Assembly: GCF_000531125.1 (NCBI RefSeq)
Contig: NZ_CBTK010000047.1
Span: 17,235-81,234 of the forward strand
DNA length: 64,000 nt
Direction: 5' to 3'
Source: Candidatus Contendobacter odensis Run_B_J11
Lineage (GTDB): Bacteria > Pseudomonadota > Gammaproteobacteria > Competibacterales > Competibacteraceae
The notes below the pieces were generated by a model. That model made no database searches. It was not told where the DNA came from and was given only the letters and a program-made list of their open reading frames with translations. The translations under genes and the position numbers were made by a program. Positions 45,401 to 54,319 of the stretch are shown here, piece by piece (position 1 is the first letter of the stretch; each line of letters opens with the position of its first letter).

Positions 45401-46397
45401 GGTGGTGAAAAAGCTGGCAACCGCCAAGCCGGATGACCCGCAGGTGGTGCGGGCGCTGGGCGTGGCCCAGGCCAACAGCGGCGAAATTGCCAATGCGATC
45501 ACGACCTTCAAGAAGCTGGCGGGATTGGTGCCGAAATCGCCGGAACCGTGGTATCTGGCGGCCATGGCGCAGGGGGTCGCCAAGGATACCAAGGCAGTGG
45601 CCGAATCGCTCGACAAGGCGCTGGTGATTCAAAGCAACTATCTGCCGGCGCTGATCGCCAAGGTGCAGTTACAGCAGCAGGAGGAGAAGTTCGACGCAGC
45701 GCTGGCCGGAGCGCGCAACATTCAGGCGCTCTATCCCGATCAAGTGACGGGTTACCTGCTGGAAGGCGAATTGGGCTTGCGCCGGAAAAATTATGCGCCA
45801 GCCATTGCCGCCTATCAGGCCGCCTACGCAAAAACGCCGAATGGCGAAACTGCGCTGCGGCTGGCGAACGCACAATGGCAAGCGGGTGAACGCGATCCGG
45901 CGCTGGCGACGCTACGCCAGTGGTTGACCAGCGAGCCGAAGGATGCGCGGGCGCGATTGGCGCTGGCGGTTTATTTACAGGAAACACAGCGGCGGCCTGA
46001 GGCCATTGCGGAATATGAGCAATTGGCTAAACAGGCCCCGGATAACGCTGCGGTGTTGAACAACCTGGCCTGGCTGTACTTCGAGGTGAACGACCAGCGA
46101 GCGTTGCCCTACGCGGAACGGGCACACGACCGGGCACCGGATCGGGCCGATGTGACCGATACCCTGGGCTGGATTCTGGTGCAGCGTGGTGAGACGTTGC
46201 GGGGCCTGGAATTACTGCAAAAGGCAGCGGAACAGGACCCGAAGCAGCTCTCGATCCGTTATCACCTGGCGGCAGCCTACGCCAAGGCGAGTCGCAAGGA
46301 TGCCGCACGGCAGGAGTTGGAGAAGCTGTTGAGCGGCCCGGAGGCTTTCCCGGAGCGGGAAGACGCCCGCAAGCTGCTGGAGAGTGTGCGGAACTGA
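42444..46397 (+). CDS. TPR-repeat lipoprotein, PrsT-like (PEP-CTERM system)
   Basis: A 1317-residue TPR protein resembling PrsT of exosortase/PEP-CTERM systems, thought to act in exopolysaccharide or envelope assembly. The N-terminus has a hydrophobic segment ending GGVGC, a plausible lipobox (Cys about 32), then YVQRAREHQAKRELQASVIE, typical of PrsT. The rest is uninterrupted TPR helices. Residues about 451-818 and 836-1200 are near-copies (both contain QAYLQQKDYDKAI), offset by 386 residues, so the protein is longer than I expect for PrsT. ATG 42444 follows CGGAG. No exosortase gene is nearby. Confidence 0.85.
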   Translation: MKFDMRVSLPEPRTAALKLCLAVGLAVGGVGCGDRTTDVEYVQRAREHQAKRELQASVIELKNALQKNPENRDARALLGQLYVETGNGVSAEKELQRAKELGADRSVWQVPLARAYLLQGQNQKLLDLTPEANDPAAQQATLLALQGLAELALNRLDNAKASLSRALESQPDNPDALLGMSQLALINRNYSEAENFASKASERDPHDVRPWFVKVRLSRMQNDDPAALKSLQRILELQPQNPVALLERAEIAITQGKQDEALADVEAVRKRQPNLPDANYLRGRILFQKKDLAGAQDALLQVLKVVPNHPGSQFLLGSINYEQNNLGQADLYLTPFVNSQPGYLPARLLLAATQLKQNQSRRAIDLLTPALAQAPNDAQLLALLGSAYLQDRNFAKGSEYLQKAAQITPEATGVRTQLALSRLAEGRADEAVQELQGLVELGQDVMQADLLLVQAYLQQKDYDKAIAAATTLTGKHPNDPVAHNLLGSAYLAKGEDGKARGEFEQALKLDPNLSPAALNLALLELKAGNRDAARAQYEAIAQKDPANLNALLRLAGLAEQAGQADQAQRWLEQAWNKNPSSLPAGLALIERYQAASLNLKAVNVARGLEAANPTHPAAQRALGLALLADGQPAEALKAFRKLAELQPQAPEPWHLIALTLARTQDFKGATEAINKALAVQGNYLPSLIARVELQAQQQQFKEALAGAKALQSQFPDLNIGYRLEGNLYLQQKDFAKALAAYRTAHAKTPDSQTVLLLAGAQQVTGDSDGAIKTLRDWLTAHSDDVQVRTRLAMELQRLGRREEAITEYERLAQREAQAKPGSDATVLDRGLRQADTLLIQAYLQQKDYDKAITAARELTQKQPNEPGAFNLLGAVYLAKGDNPAARTAFEQALKLKPDYVPAQMNLAGIEARSGDKAAAQLRYRRVLEREPDNLAAVVRLVALLGQTDESLRLLEGAWNRRPDSVEAGLALAQDYLARKDNAKALAVVKKLATAKPDDPQVVRALGVAQANSGEIANAITTFKKLAGLVPKSPEPWYLAAMAQGVAKDTKAVAESLDKALVIQSNYLPALIAKVQLQQQEEKFDAALAGARNIQALYPDQVTGYLLEGELGLRRKNYAPAIAAYQAAYAKTPNGETALRLANAQWQAGERDPALATLRQWLTSEPKDARARLALAVYLQETQRRPEAIAEYEQLAKQAPDNAAVLNNLAWLYFEVNDQRALPYAERAHDRAPDRADVTDTLGWILVQRGETLRGLELLQKAAEQDPKQLSIRYHLAAAYAKASRKDAARQELEKLLSGPEAFPEREDARKLLESVRN

Positions 46398-46408
46398 ACG
46401 GCGGCATC

Positions 46409-46426
46409 GGAGCGATGGATCGCTCC
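46409..46426. other. Hairpin after the TPR lipoprotein gene
   Basis: GGAGCGAT (46409-46416) and ATCGCTCC (46419-46426) form a perfect 8-bp stem with a 2-base loop, 11 bases after the stop. No T run follows, so intrinsic termination is doubtful. Confidence 0.4.
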
Positions 46427-46618
46427 TCCGCTGGATCGCCCGCGATGCGGGATTAAGCCGGAGTGATTCGACAGTCACCCCAGCGGAAACTATAGTAACC
46501 AGAGGATGAGATTCACGGATCACGGCGGCGCAATGGCGCTGGCCGCAGTTCGATCAAGCGAAGGCTTATACTCATCCGCTTTCGTGAGCCCCTTAACAAT
46601 TGCATAAGGAAGCTGTCC

Positions 46619-48259
46619 ATGTCCGTTCCCAGCGACCTGCCGGTCTGGCAAGAACTGAAAGCCCATCACGCCGCCATGGCTGATCTGCATCTGCGCGAGC
46701 TGTTCGCCGCCGATCCCGCCCGGTTCAGCACCTTTTCCCGGCGGTTTGGCGATCTGCTGGTGGATTTCTCCAAGCATCGCATCACCGGAGAAACGCTCGG
46801 CCTGCTGATCGAACTGGCTCGCCAGGCGCAACTGCCGGCCTGGATCGAGCGGACCTTCAACGGGGAAATGGTCAACCACACCGAACGCCGCTCGGTGCTG
46901 CATGTCGCCTTGCGCAACCGCAGTGATCGCCCGATTCTGGTCAATGGCGCAGACGTGATGCCGGGCGTTAACGCGGTACTGGAACACATGCGCAAGTTCG
47001 CCGATCAGGTACGGCGTGGCAAATGGCGCGGCCAGACCGGCAAGCGCATTCGCGATGTGGTCAACATCGGCATCGGCGGTTCCGACCTGGGGCCGAAAAT
47101 GGTCTGCGAGGCACTGGAACCCTATGGCGATCCGACCCTGCGGATGCATTTCGTCTCCAACGTGGACGGCGCTCACATCAGCCATGTTCTGGCCGAGTGC
47201 GACCCGGAAACCACCCTGTTTATCATCGCTTCCAAGACCTTTACCACCCAGGAGACCATGACCAATGCCCACACCGCCCGCGCCTGGTTGATCAAGGAAC
47301 TGGGCGACGAGACGGCGGTGGCCAAGCATTTCGTGGCGGTATCCACTAATGCCGAAGGGGTGCGCAAGTTCGGCATTGATACCGCCAACATGTTCGAGTT
47401 CTGGGACTGGGTGGGCGGGCGCTATTCACTGTGGTCGGCGATTGGCCTACCGATTCTGGTGTACATCGGCATGGAGCATTTCATCGAGTTGCTGGAAGGT
47501 GCGCACGCGATGGATGAACACTTCCGCACCGCTCCGCTGGAAGAGAATCTGCCGGTGATTCTGGCGATGCTGGGGGTGTGGTACATCGACTTCTTTGGCG
47601 CGGCCAGCCAGGTCACGCTGGTCTATGACGACTATTTGCGTTCGTTACCGGATTATCTGCAACAACTGGATATGGAGAGCAACGGCAAGTCCATTGACCG
47701 GGAAAGCCAGCCGGTCACGGTCAACACCGGGCCGATCCTGTGGGGCGGTTTGGGTAATAACGGCCAGCACGCTTTCTATCAGTTGCTGCATCAGGGTACG
47801 CATTTAGTGCCGGCGGATTTTCTGGCTCCAGCGCACAGTCCCAATCCTATTGGCGATCATCACGCCATTCTGCTTTCCAACTGTCTGGCCCAAGCCGAGG
47901 CGCTGATGGTGGGTAAAACCGAGCCGCAGGCCCGCGCCGAACTGGAGAAGCAGGGTTTGAGCGGCGAGGCGCTGGAGCAGTTGCTGCCGTATAAGGTCTT
48001 CCCCGGCAACCGGCCCAGCACCAGCCTGTTCTATCGCCATCTGACCCCGCAGGTGATGGGTTCGCTGCTGGCGCTGTACGAACACAAGGTGTTCACCCAA
48101 GGCGTGATCTGGAATATCAATTCCTTCGATCAGTGGGGGGTGGAACTGGGCAAGCAACTGGCGAATGCGATCTTGCCGGAGTTGAAAGGTGACCGTCCGG
48201 CGGGTGGGCATGACAGTTCGACTCTGGGTTTGATCGCGTTCTGTCGCACCCCGGATTAG
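46619..48259 (+). CDS. pgi: Glucose-6-phosphate isomerase
   Basis: Interconverts glucose-6-phosphate and fructose-6-phosphate in glycolysis and gluconeogenesis. The 546-residue length is that of the long bacterial/eukaryotic-like form. Signatures are [15 protein letters not shown] near residue 145, [17 protein letters not shown] near 200, the [12 protein letters not shown] block near 270 and the C-terminal [21 protein letters not shown] precedes the ATG. A terminator follows. In a storage-polymer accumulator it links glycogen and glycolytic flux, but no glycogen genes are adjacent. Confidence 0.96.
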   Translation: MSVPSDLPVWQELKAHHAAMADLHLRELFAADPARFSTFSRRFGDLLVDFSKHRITGETLGLLIELARQAQLPAWIERTFNGEMVNHTERRSVLHVALRNRSDRPILVNGADVMPGVNAVLEHMRKFADQVRRGKWRGQTGKRIRDVVNIGIGGSDLGPKMVCEALEPYGDPTLRMHFVSNVDGAHISHVLAECDPETTLFIIASKTFTTQETMTNAHTARAWLIKELGDETAVAKHFVAVSTNAEGVRKFGIDTANMFEFWDWVGGRYSLWSAIGLPILVYIGMEHFIELLEGAHAMDEHFRTAPLEENLPVILAMLGVWYIDFFGAASQVTLVYDDYLRSLPDYLQQLDMESNGKSIDRESQPVTVNTGPILWGGLGNNGQHAFYQLLHQGTHLVPADFLAPAHSPNPIGDHHAILLSNCLAQAEALMVGKTEPQARAELEKQGLSGEALEQLLPYKVFPGNRPSTSLFYRHLTPQVMGSLLALYEHKVFTQGVIWNINSFDQWGVELGKQLANAILPELKGDRPAGGHDSSTLGLIAFCRTPD

Positions 48260-48278
48260 CAGTCCGGTTTTTTACCGG

Positions 48279-48325
48279 CCCGTTCACGTGGGGATTACTA
48301 AAGCGTGAACGGGTTTTGAGTTTTT
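48279..48325 (+). terminator. Intrinsic terminator after pgi
   Basis: CCCGTTCACG (48279-48288) pairs perfectly with CGTGAACGGG (48304-48313), followed by TTTTGAGTTTTT. Confidence 0.82.
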
Positions 48326-48394
48326 ACAGGGAGTGTCCTATGGCGCGGTCTCTGATGCAGCACTCCATTAGGCTTTGAGGTGATAAAACAAGAG

Positions 48395-49039
48395 TTAGGC
48401 TATTACCATGGGAGGGTCATCTGGCGGCGGGTTACTTCGTAAATAATCCAGAGCCTCAAGGGTGATTTGTTCCGCCGATTCACCGCGTGGCTGGCACCTC
48501 TCTGCCCACGGGCGACCAGGATGGAGAACATCCCACCGTGGACGCAAGCCAGCGTGGCGTCCGCTACCTGGATCATGGTTGCCGAATCCATCGATGAGCT
48601 TGTTCCATAGTGGATCAAACTTCGCGATAAGCAGCGACTCACCGAGGGGAATCCAGATATCGTCCACGATTAAATAGCGACAGTGGAAATCTGCAATACT
48701 CAGGTTGGATGCTTCATCGATGCTCTTGGCGTGTTGCTTGAGTCTGTTATAGAGAACCTTTCCGGGAGAAGCTTCTAAATCTCCACCTTTTCTAGCCCCT
48801 TTAGGCACGGCTTTACCAATGTAAATTGGAGCGTTAAACACTTTTTTCCTGTTGCGCTTGGCTATTGCCTCGTAGCCCCGAAAATCACCTGTGTAATAAA
48901 TGGCATAGATACCCGCGCCATCGAAGATATCGAAGCTTCCCAAGGAGATGACGGGTTGCCGTAGCATGGCTTGACCGACACTTTCTCCCAAATGCCGCTT
49001 ATCAAGAGGATTGAAGGGAACGACATTGCTATCGGTCAT
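48395..49039 (-). CDS. Eco29kI-like type II restriction endonuclease (GIY-YIG)
   Basis: A 214-residue GIY-YIG nuclease of the Eco29kI family. The catalytic GIYAIYYTG lies near residues 43-51, followed by PIYIGKAVPKGARKG and an Arg in YNRLKQHAKSI, then a family-typical C-terminus (GFGNHDPGSGR, WDVLHPGRPWAER). Eco29kI cuts CCGCGG; the same site is plausible here but unproven. The start overlaps the stop of the C5-methylase gene by four bases, so methylase is made first. This is a complete type II system. Confidence 0.88.
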   Translation of the reverse strand: MTDSNVVPFNPLDKRHLGESVGQAMLRQPVISLGSFDIFDGAGIYAIYYTGDFRGYEAIAKRNRKKVFNAPIYIGKAVPKGARKGGDLEASPGKVLYNRLKQHAKSIDEASNLSIADFHCRYLIVDDIWIPLGESLLIAKFDPLWNKLIDGFGNHDPGSGRHAGLRPRWDVLHPGRPWAERCQPRGESAEQITLEALDYLRSNPPPDDPPMVIA

Positions 49040-50250
49040 GCTACTTTCCTTCCCTTGGAGTGGCTTAGTTTATGTATACCAGCCTCTGCAAGACGTTCCG
49101 CTACAGACGCAGAAACGCAACGAGCCAAGGCAACGGGAACGGCGTTACCCAGTTGTCTCATGGTCTCTGTCCACGAGCCATGAAATACATAACCATCGGG
49201 GAATGTTTGCAGGCGGGCGGATTCGCGTACACTGAAATAACGAACATTCCCGTCGTCCATAACCATCATATTTTCACCGCCGGGCACCCCGTGGTTTCCC
49301 GCCTTGAGCGTTTTTGCGGGCAGGTCGAGAAGGCTGCCCGTGTGTCCCTTGTATATTTTGGCTCCATCTTGAAAGTTGTGATTATGAAACTCCTTGGCTG
49401 CCCTTTTGCGGGGGTCTGGGACATCCATCAACGCATCCCGGACTGTCCGCCATGCGCTATCTTCGATATGCAGAAGAGTCCTGCTCAGTTTTTTGATTCT
49501 TTTTTCCAGCTTTTCAGGTACCTCTGGACGTTTGGATTTTGGAACTCGGTGTTTTTCCCAATATTCTCCTGTAACCCATTGCGAATACAGAAGCGCATCA
49601 TAGGAATGAGTTGGACGCGGAAAAGACCATTCAATACCCATGTCGGAGCGAAAGCCTACAATAAACACGCGCTCACGTTTTTGGGGTACTCCGTAATCGG
49701 CAGCGTTTACAAGGGTAGGGACCACATTGTAGGTGAGCGCTCTCCTGTGCAGGACACCTGAGGTCTTTTCCCGTTGCAGTCTACGCAAGTGATCCAGCCA
49801 CGTTTCATGTTGCCGTCGGTTGACTTCGGGGAATTCCAGTTGAAGCAGGATGTACTGGTAATAGTTCGCGAAGCTGGACCGAGTCAGCCCCTTTACATTT
49901 TCAATGATGAAGGACTTTGGCTTTAGCTTGCTCACCAGTTCAACTGTAGAGGGAAACATATCCCTTTTATCACCATACGCTTTGTGTTTGCCTCCCATCG
50001 AGAATGGTTGGCATGGTGGTCCCCCCGCCAGCAAGTCGATACCATCAGCAATTGAGGACCAGTCAAAGTTCCTTACGTCTCCTTCCCAAAGCGGCCAATT
50101 CTGGAGTAATGGATATCCGCGCTTTTGATTTTCCCTAATGGTGTCACAGGCCCATTTATCCCACTCCACCACCGCCAGCGACTCGAAACCTGACAATGAA
50201 ACCCCCATGGCAAGTCCTCCTGCACCCGCAAAGAGTTCAACTGATTTCAT
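49036..50250 (-). CDS. DNA (cytosine-5)-methyltransferase, partner of the Eco29kI-like nuclease
   Basis: A 404-residue C5-cytosine methylase with motif I ELFAGAGGLAMG at the start, motif IV GGPPCQPFS with the catalytic Cys, motif VI ENVKG, motif VIII region PQKRERVFIVG and motif X RQLGNAVPVALA. The ATG at 50250 is preceded by GGAAGG; a GTG nine bases earlier is less likely. It protects the site cut by the downstream GIY-YIG enzyme, with which it is translationally coupled. The pair lies between pgi and plsY. Confidence 0.93.
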   Translation of the reverse strand: MKSVELFAGAGGLAMGVSLSGFESLAVVEWDKWACDTIRENQKRGYPLLQNWPLWEGDVRNFDWSSIADGIDLLAGGPPCQPFSMGGKHKAYGDKRDMFPSTVELVSKLKPKSFIIENVKGLTRSSFANYYQYILLQLEFPEVNRRQHETWLDHLRRLQREKTSGVLHRRALTYNVVPTLVNAADYGVPQKRERVFIVGFRSDMGIEWSFPRPTHSYDALLYSQWVTGEYWEKHRVPKSKRPEVPEKLEKRIKKLSRTLLHIEDSAWRTVRDALMDVPDPRKRAAKEFHNHNFQDGAKIYKGHTGSLLDLPAKTLKAGNHGVPGGENMMVMDDGNVRYFSVRESARLQTFPDGYVFHGSWTETMRQLGNAVPVALARCVSASVAERLAEAGIHKLSHSKGRKVA

Positions 50251-50317
50251 GTTTTTCACCTTCCGGTGCGTACAGAAAATGCCTCATGTTTTTCAACATG
50301 ATCGGTGTTGACCAGGG

Positions 50318-50914
50318 TCAGGGCCGGTCGGTACCGATGGTATCTTCAGTGCCCGCCAACAGGTGGCGGATGTTGGAGCGATGTCGCCAAATCAACAGCC
50401 CCACCATGAACAGCACGGCAGCAAACTGTACGCCCGGTAGTCCGAATCCCCAGGCAAACAGCGGGGTCAGCGCGGCGGCGGTGAGTGCCGACAGCGAGGA
50501 AATGCGAACCACGAAGGCCATCAACAGCCAAGTGACGAGCGCCGCCAGCGCCACCAGCCAGGACAGACCCAGGATGACGCCAAAAGCCGTCGCTACGCCC
50601 TTGCCACCCTCGAAGCCGAAGAACACTGGATATAAATGCCCCAAAAATGCCGCCAGTGCGGTCAGCGCTAATCCAGTCTCGTCTACGCCCGCCAGCCGTG
50701 CCAGCAGCACCGGCAGCAACCCTTTGGCAAAGTCACCGGCCAAGGTGATCGCAGCGGCTTTCTTGCCGCCAAAGCGCAACACGTTAGTGGCGCCGGGATT
50801 GCGCGAGCCTTCACGGCGTGGGTCGGGCAATCCCATCAGCCGGCAGACAATGATCGCGGTGGAAATGGAACCGGCCAGATAGCCGAGAATGACAAACAGG
50901 ATTGTGGTGAACAT
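50318..50914 (-). CDS. plsY: Glycerol-3-phosphate acyltransferase PlsY
   Basis: Membrane acyltransferase that uses acyl-phosphate to acylate glycerol-3-phosphate, the first step of phospholipid synthesis. The 198-residue protein has five hydrophobic helices and the three PlsY motifs: GYLAGSIST near residue 10, GSRNPGATNVLR near 37, and GHLYPVFFGFEGGKGVAT near 95. The ATG at 50914 begins the conserved region; the upstream frame is not supported. It is divergent from folB, a common gammaproteobacterial arrangement (plsY/folB). Confidence 0.94.
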   Translation of the reverse strand: MFTTILFVILGYLAGSISTAIIVCRLMGLPDPRREGSRNPGATNVLRFGGKKAAAITLAGDFAKGLLPVLLARLAGVDETGLALTALAAFLGHLYPVFFGFEGGKGVATAFGVILGLSWLVALAALVTWLLMAFVVRISSLSALTAAALTPLFAWGFGLPGVQFAAVLFMVGLLIWRHRSNIRHLLAGTEDTIGTDRP

Positions 50915-51028
50915 AACCGTCAGTTCAAGCGATTCAGGAGCGCCAGCGCTGGCCGGCAGTGGACAGGATGAGGGGTCAAGACCGGCGGTTTTTACGTTAA
51001 GATGCGAACCCCGCCTGGACCTTCCCTC

Positions 51029-51385
51029 ATGGATATTATTTTCATTCGCGAATTGCGTATCGAGACCACCATCGGCGTTCATCCCTGGGAGCGCCAGATC
51101 CGCCAGACGCTGATCCTGGATTTGGAACTGGGCGCCGATACGCGCCCGGCGGCAGTCACCGACTGCCTCGATGATACCCTGAATTATCAGGCCGTGGCGC
51201 AACGGGTCAGCGAGTTCGCTGCTGCCAATGCTTTTCAGTTGGTGGAAACTCTGGGCGAGCGTATCGCTGAATTGCTGCGACAGGAATTCGGTACGCCCTG
51301 GTTGCGGCTAACGGTGCGCAAACCCGGTGCGGTGCGGAGTGCCCGCGAGGTGGGCATCATTATCGAACGCGGTTGCCGGGACTGA
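51029..51385 (+). CDS. folB: Dihydroneopterin aldolase
   Basis: Converts 7,8-dihydroneopterin to 6-hydroxymethyl-dihydropterin in folate synthesis. The 118-residue protein starts MDIIFIRELRIETTIGV, the conserved FolB N-terminus, with HPWER following and ETLGERIAELL near residues 74-84. The ATG at 51029 matches family length. Its stop is four bases before the folK start, so the two consecutive folate steps are encoded together. Confidence 0.94.
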   Translation: MDIIFIRELRIETTIGVHPWERQIRQTLILDLELGADTRPAAVTDCLDDTLNYQAVAQRVSEFAAANAFQLVETLGERIAELLRQEFGTPWLRLTVRKPGAVRSAREVGIIIERGCRD

Positions 51386-51389
51386 GCGC

Positions 51390-51893
51390 GTGGCCCAGGT
51401 TTATGTCGGCATCGGCAGTAATATCGAGCCAGAGCGGCATCTCAGCGCCGGGCTGGCCGAACTCCAGCGGCAGTTCGGTTGGCTCAACGTATCCACGATC
51501 TACGCTAACGCAGCGGTCGGTTTTACCGGCGCCGACTTCCTGAATGGAGTGGTGGGGTTTACCACCGACCTGACGGTACAGGTCGTAGTTGCCCGCCTGC
51601 GCGACATCGAGGCGGTTCACCGGAATACCGCCGATCCGAAGCCGGCCTCGCGGGCGCTGGACCTGGATCTGCTGCTCTATGACGATCGGGTACTGCGCGA
51701 AGGCCGGTTGCATCTTCCCCGTGATGAGATCGTCCGCCATGCCTTTGTGCTGAAACCACTGGCCGAGATCGCCGGCGACCGTCGCCATCCGCTGCTGGGT
51801 ACGAGCTTTGCTGAACTGTGGGCGGCGTTCGATTCATCACGGGAAACGCTAACGCCAGTGACGCTGAGATGGGAACCATCACTCAGCCGGTGA
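51390..51893 (+). CDS. folK: 2-amino-4-hydroxy-6-hydroxymethyldihydropteridine pyrophosphokinase
   Basis: Transfers pyrophosphate from ATP to the pterin made by FolB. The 167-residue protein has the N-terminal VYVGIGSNIEPE and the signature RALDLDLLLYDD near residues 89-100 with metal-binding Asp residues, then LPRDEIVRHAFVLKPLAEI. The start is GTG 51390, four bases after the folB stop. It converges on the SH3-domain protein gene. Confidence 0.94.
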   Translation: MAQVYVGIGSNIEPERHLSAGLAELQRQFGWLNVSTIYANAAVGFTGADFLNGVVGFTTDLTVQVVVARLRDIEAVHRNTADPKPASRALDLDLLLYDDRVLREGRLHLPRDEIVRHAFVLKPLAEIAGDRRHPLLGTSFAELWAAFDSSRETLTPVTLRWEPSLSR

Positions 51894-51913
51894 AGAACCG
51901 CAATCCGGTTGCA

Positions 51914-52615
51914 TCACAGCCGACTCCATTGTGCCCGTTTGCGTTCGCGCAGCCGTGGCACCATCACCGCGACCAGCAGGCAGGTCCCCAGAATGATCGC
52001 GCCCATCAGAAATCGCAAGTTGCCATTGTCGTTGCGTAACGTCTGATTGTCCTGCTGGACGATTCGCAGTTCCCGTTCCAGGGTGACGGTTCGCTCCTGC
52101 AAGGCTTTGTTGCGTTCGTCAATCGCCACCGTATCAGCGGCCACCTTGCGATATTCCGCCATTTGCTGGCGCAGGCGCAGGGCTTCCTCATAGAGTTGTG
52201 GATAGCTCAACGCCTCCGCGCCGGGCTTGTTGACCACGCTCTCCATGTGTTGCTGGAGATCAGTATGCCGCGCTTTCAACTGCTCCAGCTCCTGACGGGC
52301 ACTGACCAGTTGTTCATGATTGCCAGGGGTCTGGGTGAGTTGGGCGCTAGGCAGCCAGCCTTTCACTCCGGCAGAGCTGCGAATCTGGGTATAGCCTTTG
52401 GCGGCATCCACTTTCAACACCGTTACCGGGGAGCCACCACGCACCGAACCGATAACCTTGTAGCGTTCGGAGGCACCAGCACGCAGCGGAATTTCCAGCG
52501 CATCAATGATATAGGTCGCGGATGGGGGTGGAGGCGTGCTTTGTGGCCCAGCCAGGACCGGAGTAGCTGCCACCCCAACGGTGATCGCCAGCAGGAATAT
52601 AAACGGTATTTTCAT
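51914..52615 (-). CDS. TIGR04211-type SH3 domain protein with C-terminal anchor
   Basis: A 233-residue envelope protein: Sec signal (1-22), a bacterial SH3 domain (about 35-95; PLRAGASERYKVIGSVRGG), a coiled coil (about 100-195) and one C-terminal membrane helix (about 203-222) with a basic tail. This layout is the TIGR04211/YgiM-type family, whose function is unknown. It may tether to peptidoglycan and the inner membrane. It lies near, and in the same direction as, a lipoprotein gene upstream. Confidence 0.85.
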   Translation of the reverse strand: MKIPFIFLLAITVGVAATPVLAGPQSTPPPPSATYIIDALEIPLRAGASERYKVIGSVRGGSPVTVLKVDAAKGYTQIRSSAGVKGWLPSAQLTQTPGNHEQLVSARQELEQLKARHTDLQQHMESVVNKPGAEALSYPQLYEEALRLRQQMAEYRKVAADTVAIDERNKALQERTVTLERELRIVQQDNQTLRNDNGNLRFLMGAIILGTCLLVAVMVPRLRERKRAQWSRL

Positions 52616-52738
52616 CGGAGATGTAGCTGCGAACGGCAGGAGAGTGGAAGGTCAATGCTCGCGATTCTAGCGGGTTTCCAACCTTGGTTTGCGGCGGCGA
52701 TCCCGCTTGATTCAGCGCCATGGTAAAAAGAGCGTTCT

Positions 52739-53488
52739 TTACCGATAAGCGATAATCCGCACTTCGCTACTCCAATCGCCAAAGAATGGCGCACCCTCGG
52801 TTTGCAGAATCAACTCCCGGTTTTTGGGCATCGGCAGCCAGACGTTATCGGAGTTGTAGCTCCAACTCGGTTGTGGCTGACCGAAAGCGTAGAGATAGAA
52901 CGCCGCCTGCCGCTCTCCCTCCACCTGCACCGAAATCCGAAAGCGATGGGCGCCGCCCTTGACGTATCCGGTCGCAATTTGAGCATACACCAGAATTTCC
53001 CGCGCCTTGTCGGGCACCAAGGTGGGAATTCGCCGCGTCTCCCGTTGGCTACCCCCGTTGGGCAATTCACCTAACGGCACGTCCACCGCCCAGAAATCGG
53101 CTGATCCGCTTGCGGTGTTCTGCAATTGCACGCTCAAGGCCGCTTGTTGCGCCGTCACTTGTCGTATCTGCTTCTGTACATCGGTGACGGCGACCTGGGT
53201 ATTCCATACTCCTTTCCGCAGCTCGCTGAACGCTTTCTGCGTCTGGATCTCCGACTGCTGCCGTTGCCGACCCTGTTCTCGCACCTCGGCAAGGGCCTGT
53301 TCCATCCGCCCCAAGCGCTCGCGCATCGCGTCCAGTTTTGGCTCCAGGGTGGATGGCGTCGTCGTCGGCAGGGCTTGAGGCGGAGTCGCCGGTCGGGAAA
53401 TCCTTTCCACCAGCGCCTGGTAAAGGGTGCAGCCTGGCGTCAGCGCCACCGTCAGCACCACGACTCCTGCCCTTCTGATCCGACTCAT
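52739..53488 (-). CDS. Uncharacterised lipoprotein with coiled coil
   Basis: A 249-residue protein with an N-terminal signal ending TPGC, a lipobox-like site (Cys about 20), a helical coiled region (about 50-130; [18 protein letters not shown]) and a C-terminal beta-rich part ending [16 protein letters not shown] do not recognise a named family. The ATG at 53488 follows AGGAA; an upstream extension lacks a signal sequence and is rejected. It is divergent from the VWA gene, with 135 bases between starts. Confidence 0.78.
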   Translation of the reverse strand: MSRIRRAGVVVLTVALTPGCTLYQALVERISRPATPPQALPTTTPSTLEPKLDAMRERLGRMEQALAEVREQGRQRQQSEIQTQKAFSELRKGVWNTQVAVTDVQKQIRQVTAQQAALSVQLQNTASGSADFWAVDVPLGELPNGGSQRETRRIPTLVPDKAREILVYAQIATGYVKGGAHRFRISVQVEGERQAAFYLYAFGQPQPSWSYNSDNVWLPMPKNRELILQTEGAPFFGDWSSEVRIIAYR

Positions 53489-53623
53489 GCCTTGTTCCTG
53501 ATTGATCCCGCAACATCGTCCATTATACCGGGTATTCCCGCGCCGGTTTCCGGCCATCCACCGCAGTGGCAAATCGGCTATATTCAGCCGGTCGCGCTCG
53601 CGCCGCATTCGAGGATTCGCCGC

Positions 53624-54319
53624 ATGAACGAACTTGAGCTTCCCCAACAAACCCCCTTTAGCGCCGATTTCAGCGGCGCTGAATTCGCTGATAATCCAGA
53701 ACCGCGCTGCCCTTGCATCCTGCTACTGGATAATTCCTGGTCGATGAATGGACCGCCGATCAGCGAACTCAATCAAGGACTGGCGACCTTCAAGGAGGAA
53801 CTGCTGGCGGACAGTCTGGCGGCCAAGCGGGTCGAAATCGCCATCGTCAGTTTTGGCCCGGTCGAGGTGGTTAATGAGTTCCAGACCGCCGAGCAGTTCA
53901 CCCCGCCACACCTGATTGCGCGCAAGGATACGCCAATGGGGCTGGCGATCCTCCAAGGGCTGGAACTGCTGAATCAGCGCAAGGCGTTGTACCGTGAACA
54001 CGGCATTCCCTTCTTTCGGCCCTGGGTGTTCCTGATCACCGACGGCAGCCCGACCGACGACTGGCAGACCGCTGCTGCCGAGGTGCTCAAGGGCGAGGAA
54101 AGTCGCGCTTTCGCCTTCTTCGCGGTTGGGGTCGAAGGCGCCAATCTGGATATTCTGCAACGGATTTCCACTCGCCAGCCCTTGCGTTTGAAAGGGTTGC
54201 GCTTTCGCGAGATGTTCCAGTGGCTCTCCAATTCGATGCGCTCGGTCTCGCGCTCGGTGCCGGGTACTGAGGTGCCGTTGAGCAATCCTGCGGCGCCCAA
54301 CGGTTGGGCGGCGGTATGA
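53624..54319 (+). CDS. VWA domain protein, YegL/TerY-like
   Basis: A 231-residue stand-alone von Willebrand A domain. The MIDAS metal site is intact: DNSWS (36-40), the Thr in KDTPMG and the Asp in LITDGSP. Sequence and size fit YegL/TerY, the VWA member of the TerY-P triad with a PP2C phosphatase and a kinase; both partners occur 4.2 kb downstream. GAGGA lies before the ATG at 53624. Its stop overlaps the start of an Eco57I-like methylase gene (ATGA). In E. coli the triad genes yegI, yegK and yegL are neighbours; here they are separated. Confidence 0.88.
   Translation: MNELELPQQTPFSADFSGAEFADNPEPRCPCILLLDNSWSMNGPPISELNQGLATFKEELLADSLAAKRVEIAIVSFGPVEVVNEFQTAEQFTPPHLIARKDTPMGLAILQGLELLNQRKALYREHGIPFFRPWVFLITDGSPTDDWQTAAAEVLKGEESRAFAFFAVGVEGANLDILQRISTRQPLRLKGLRFREMFQWLSNSMRSVSRSVPGTEVPLSNPAAPNGWAAV

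Noticed and set aside
50915..51202. N-terminal extension of PlsY
   Set aside because: It overlaps folB on the other strand and lacks similarity; PlsY family length fits the ATG at 50914.
53126..53623. Long N-terminal extension of the VWA protein
   Set aside because: The upstream frame is antisense to the lipoprotein gene; a ribosome site and conserved start support 53624.
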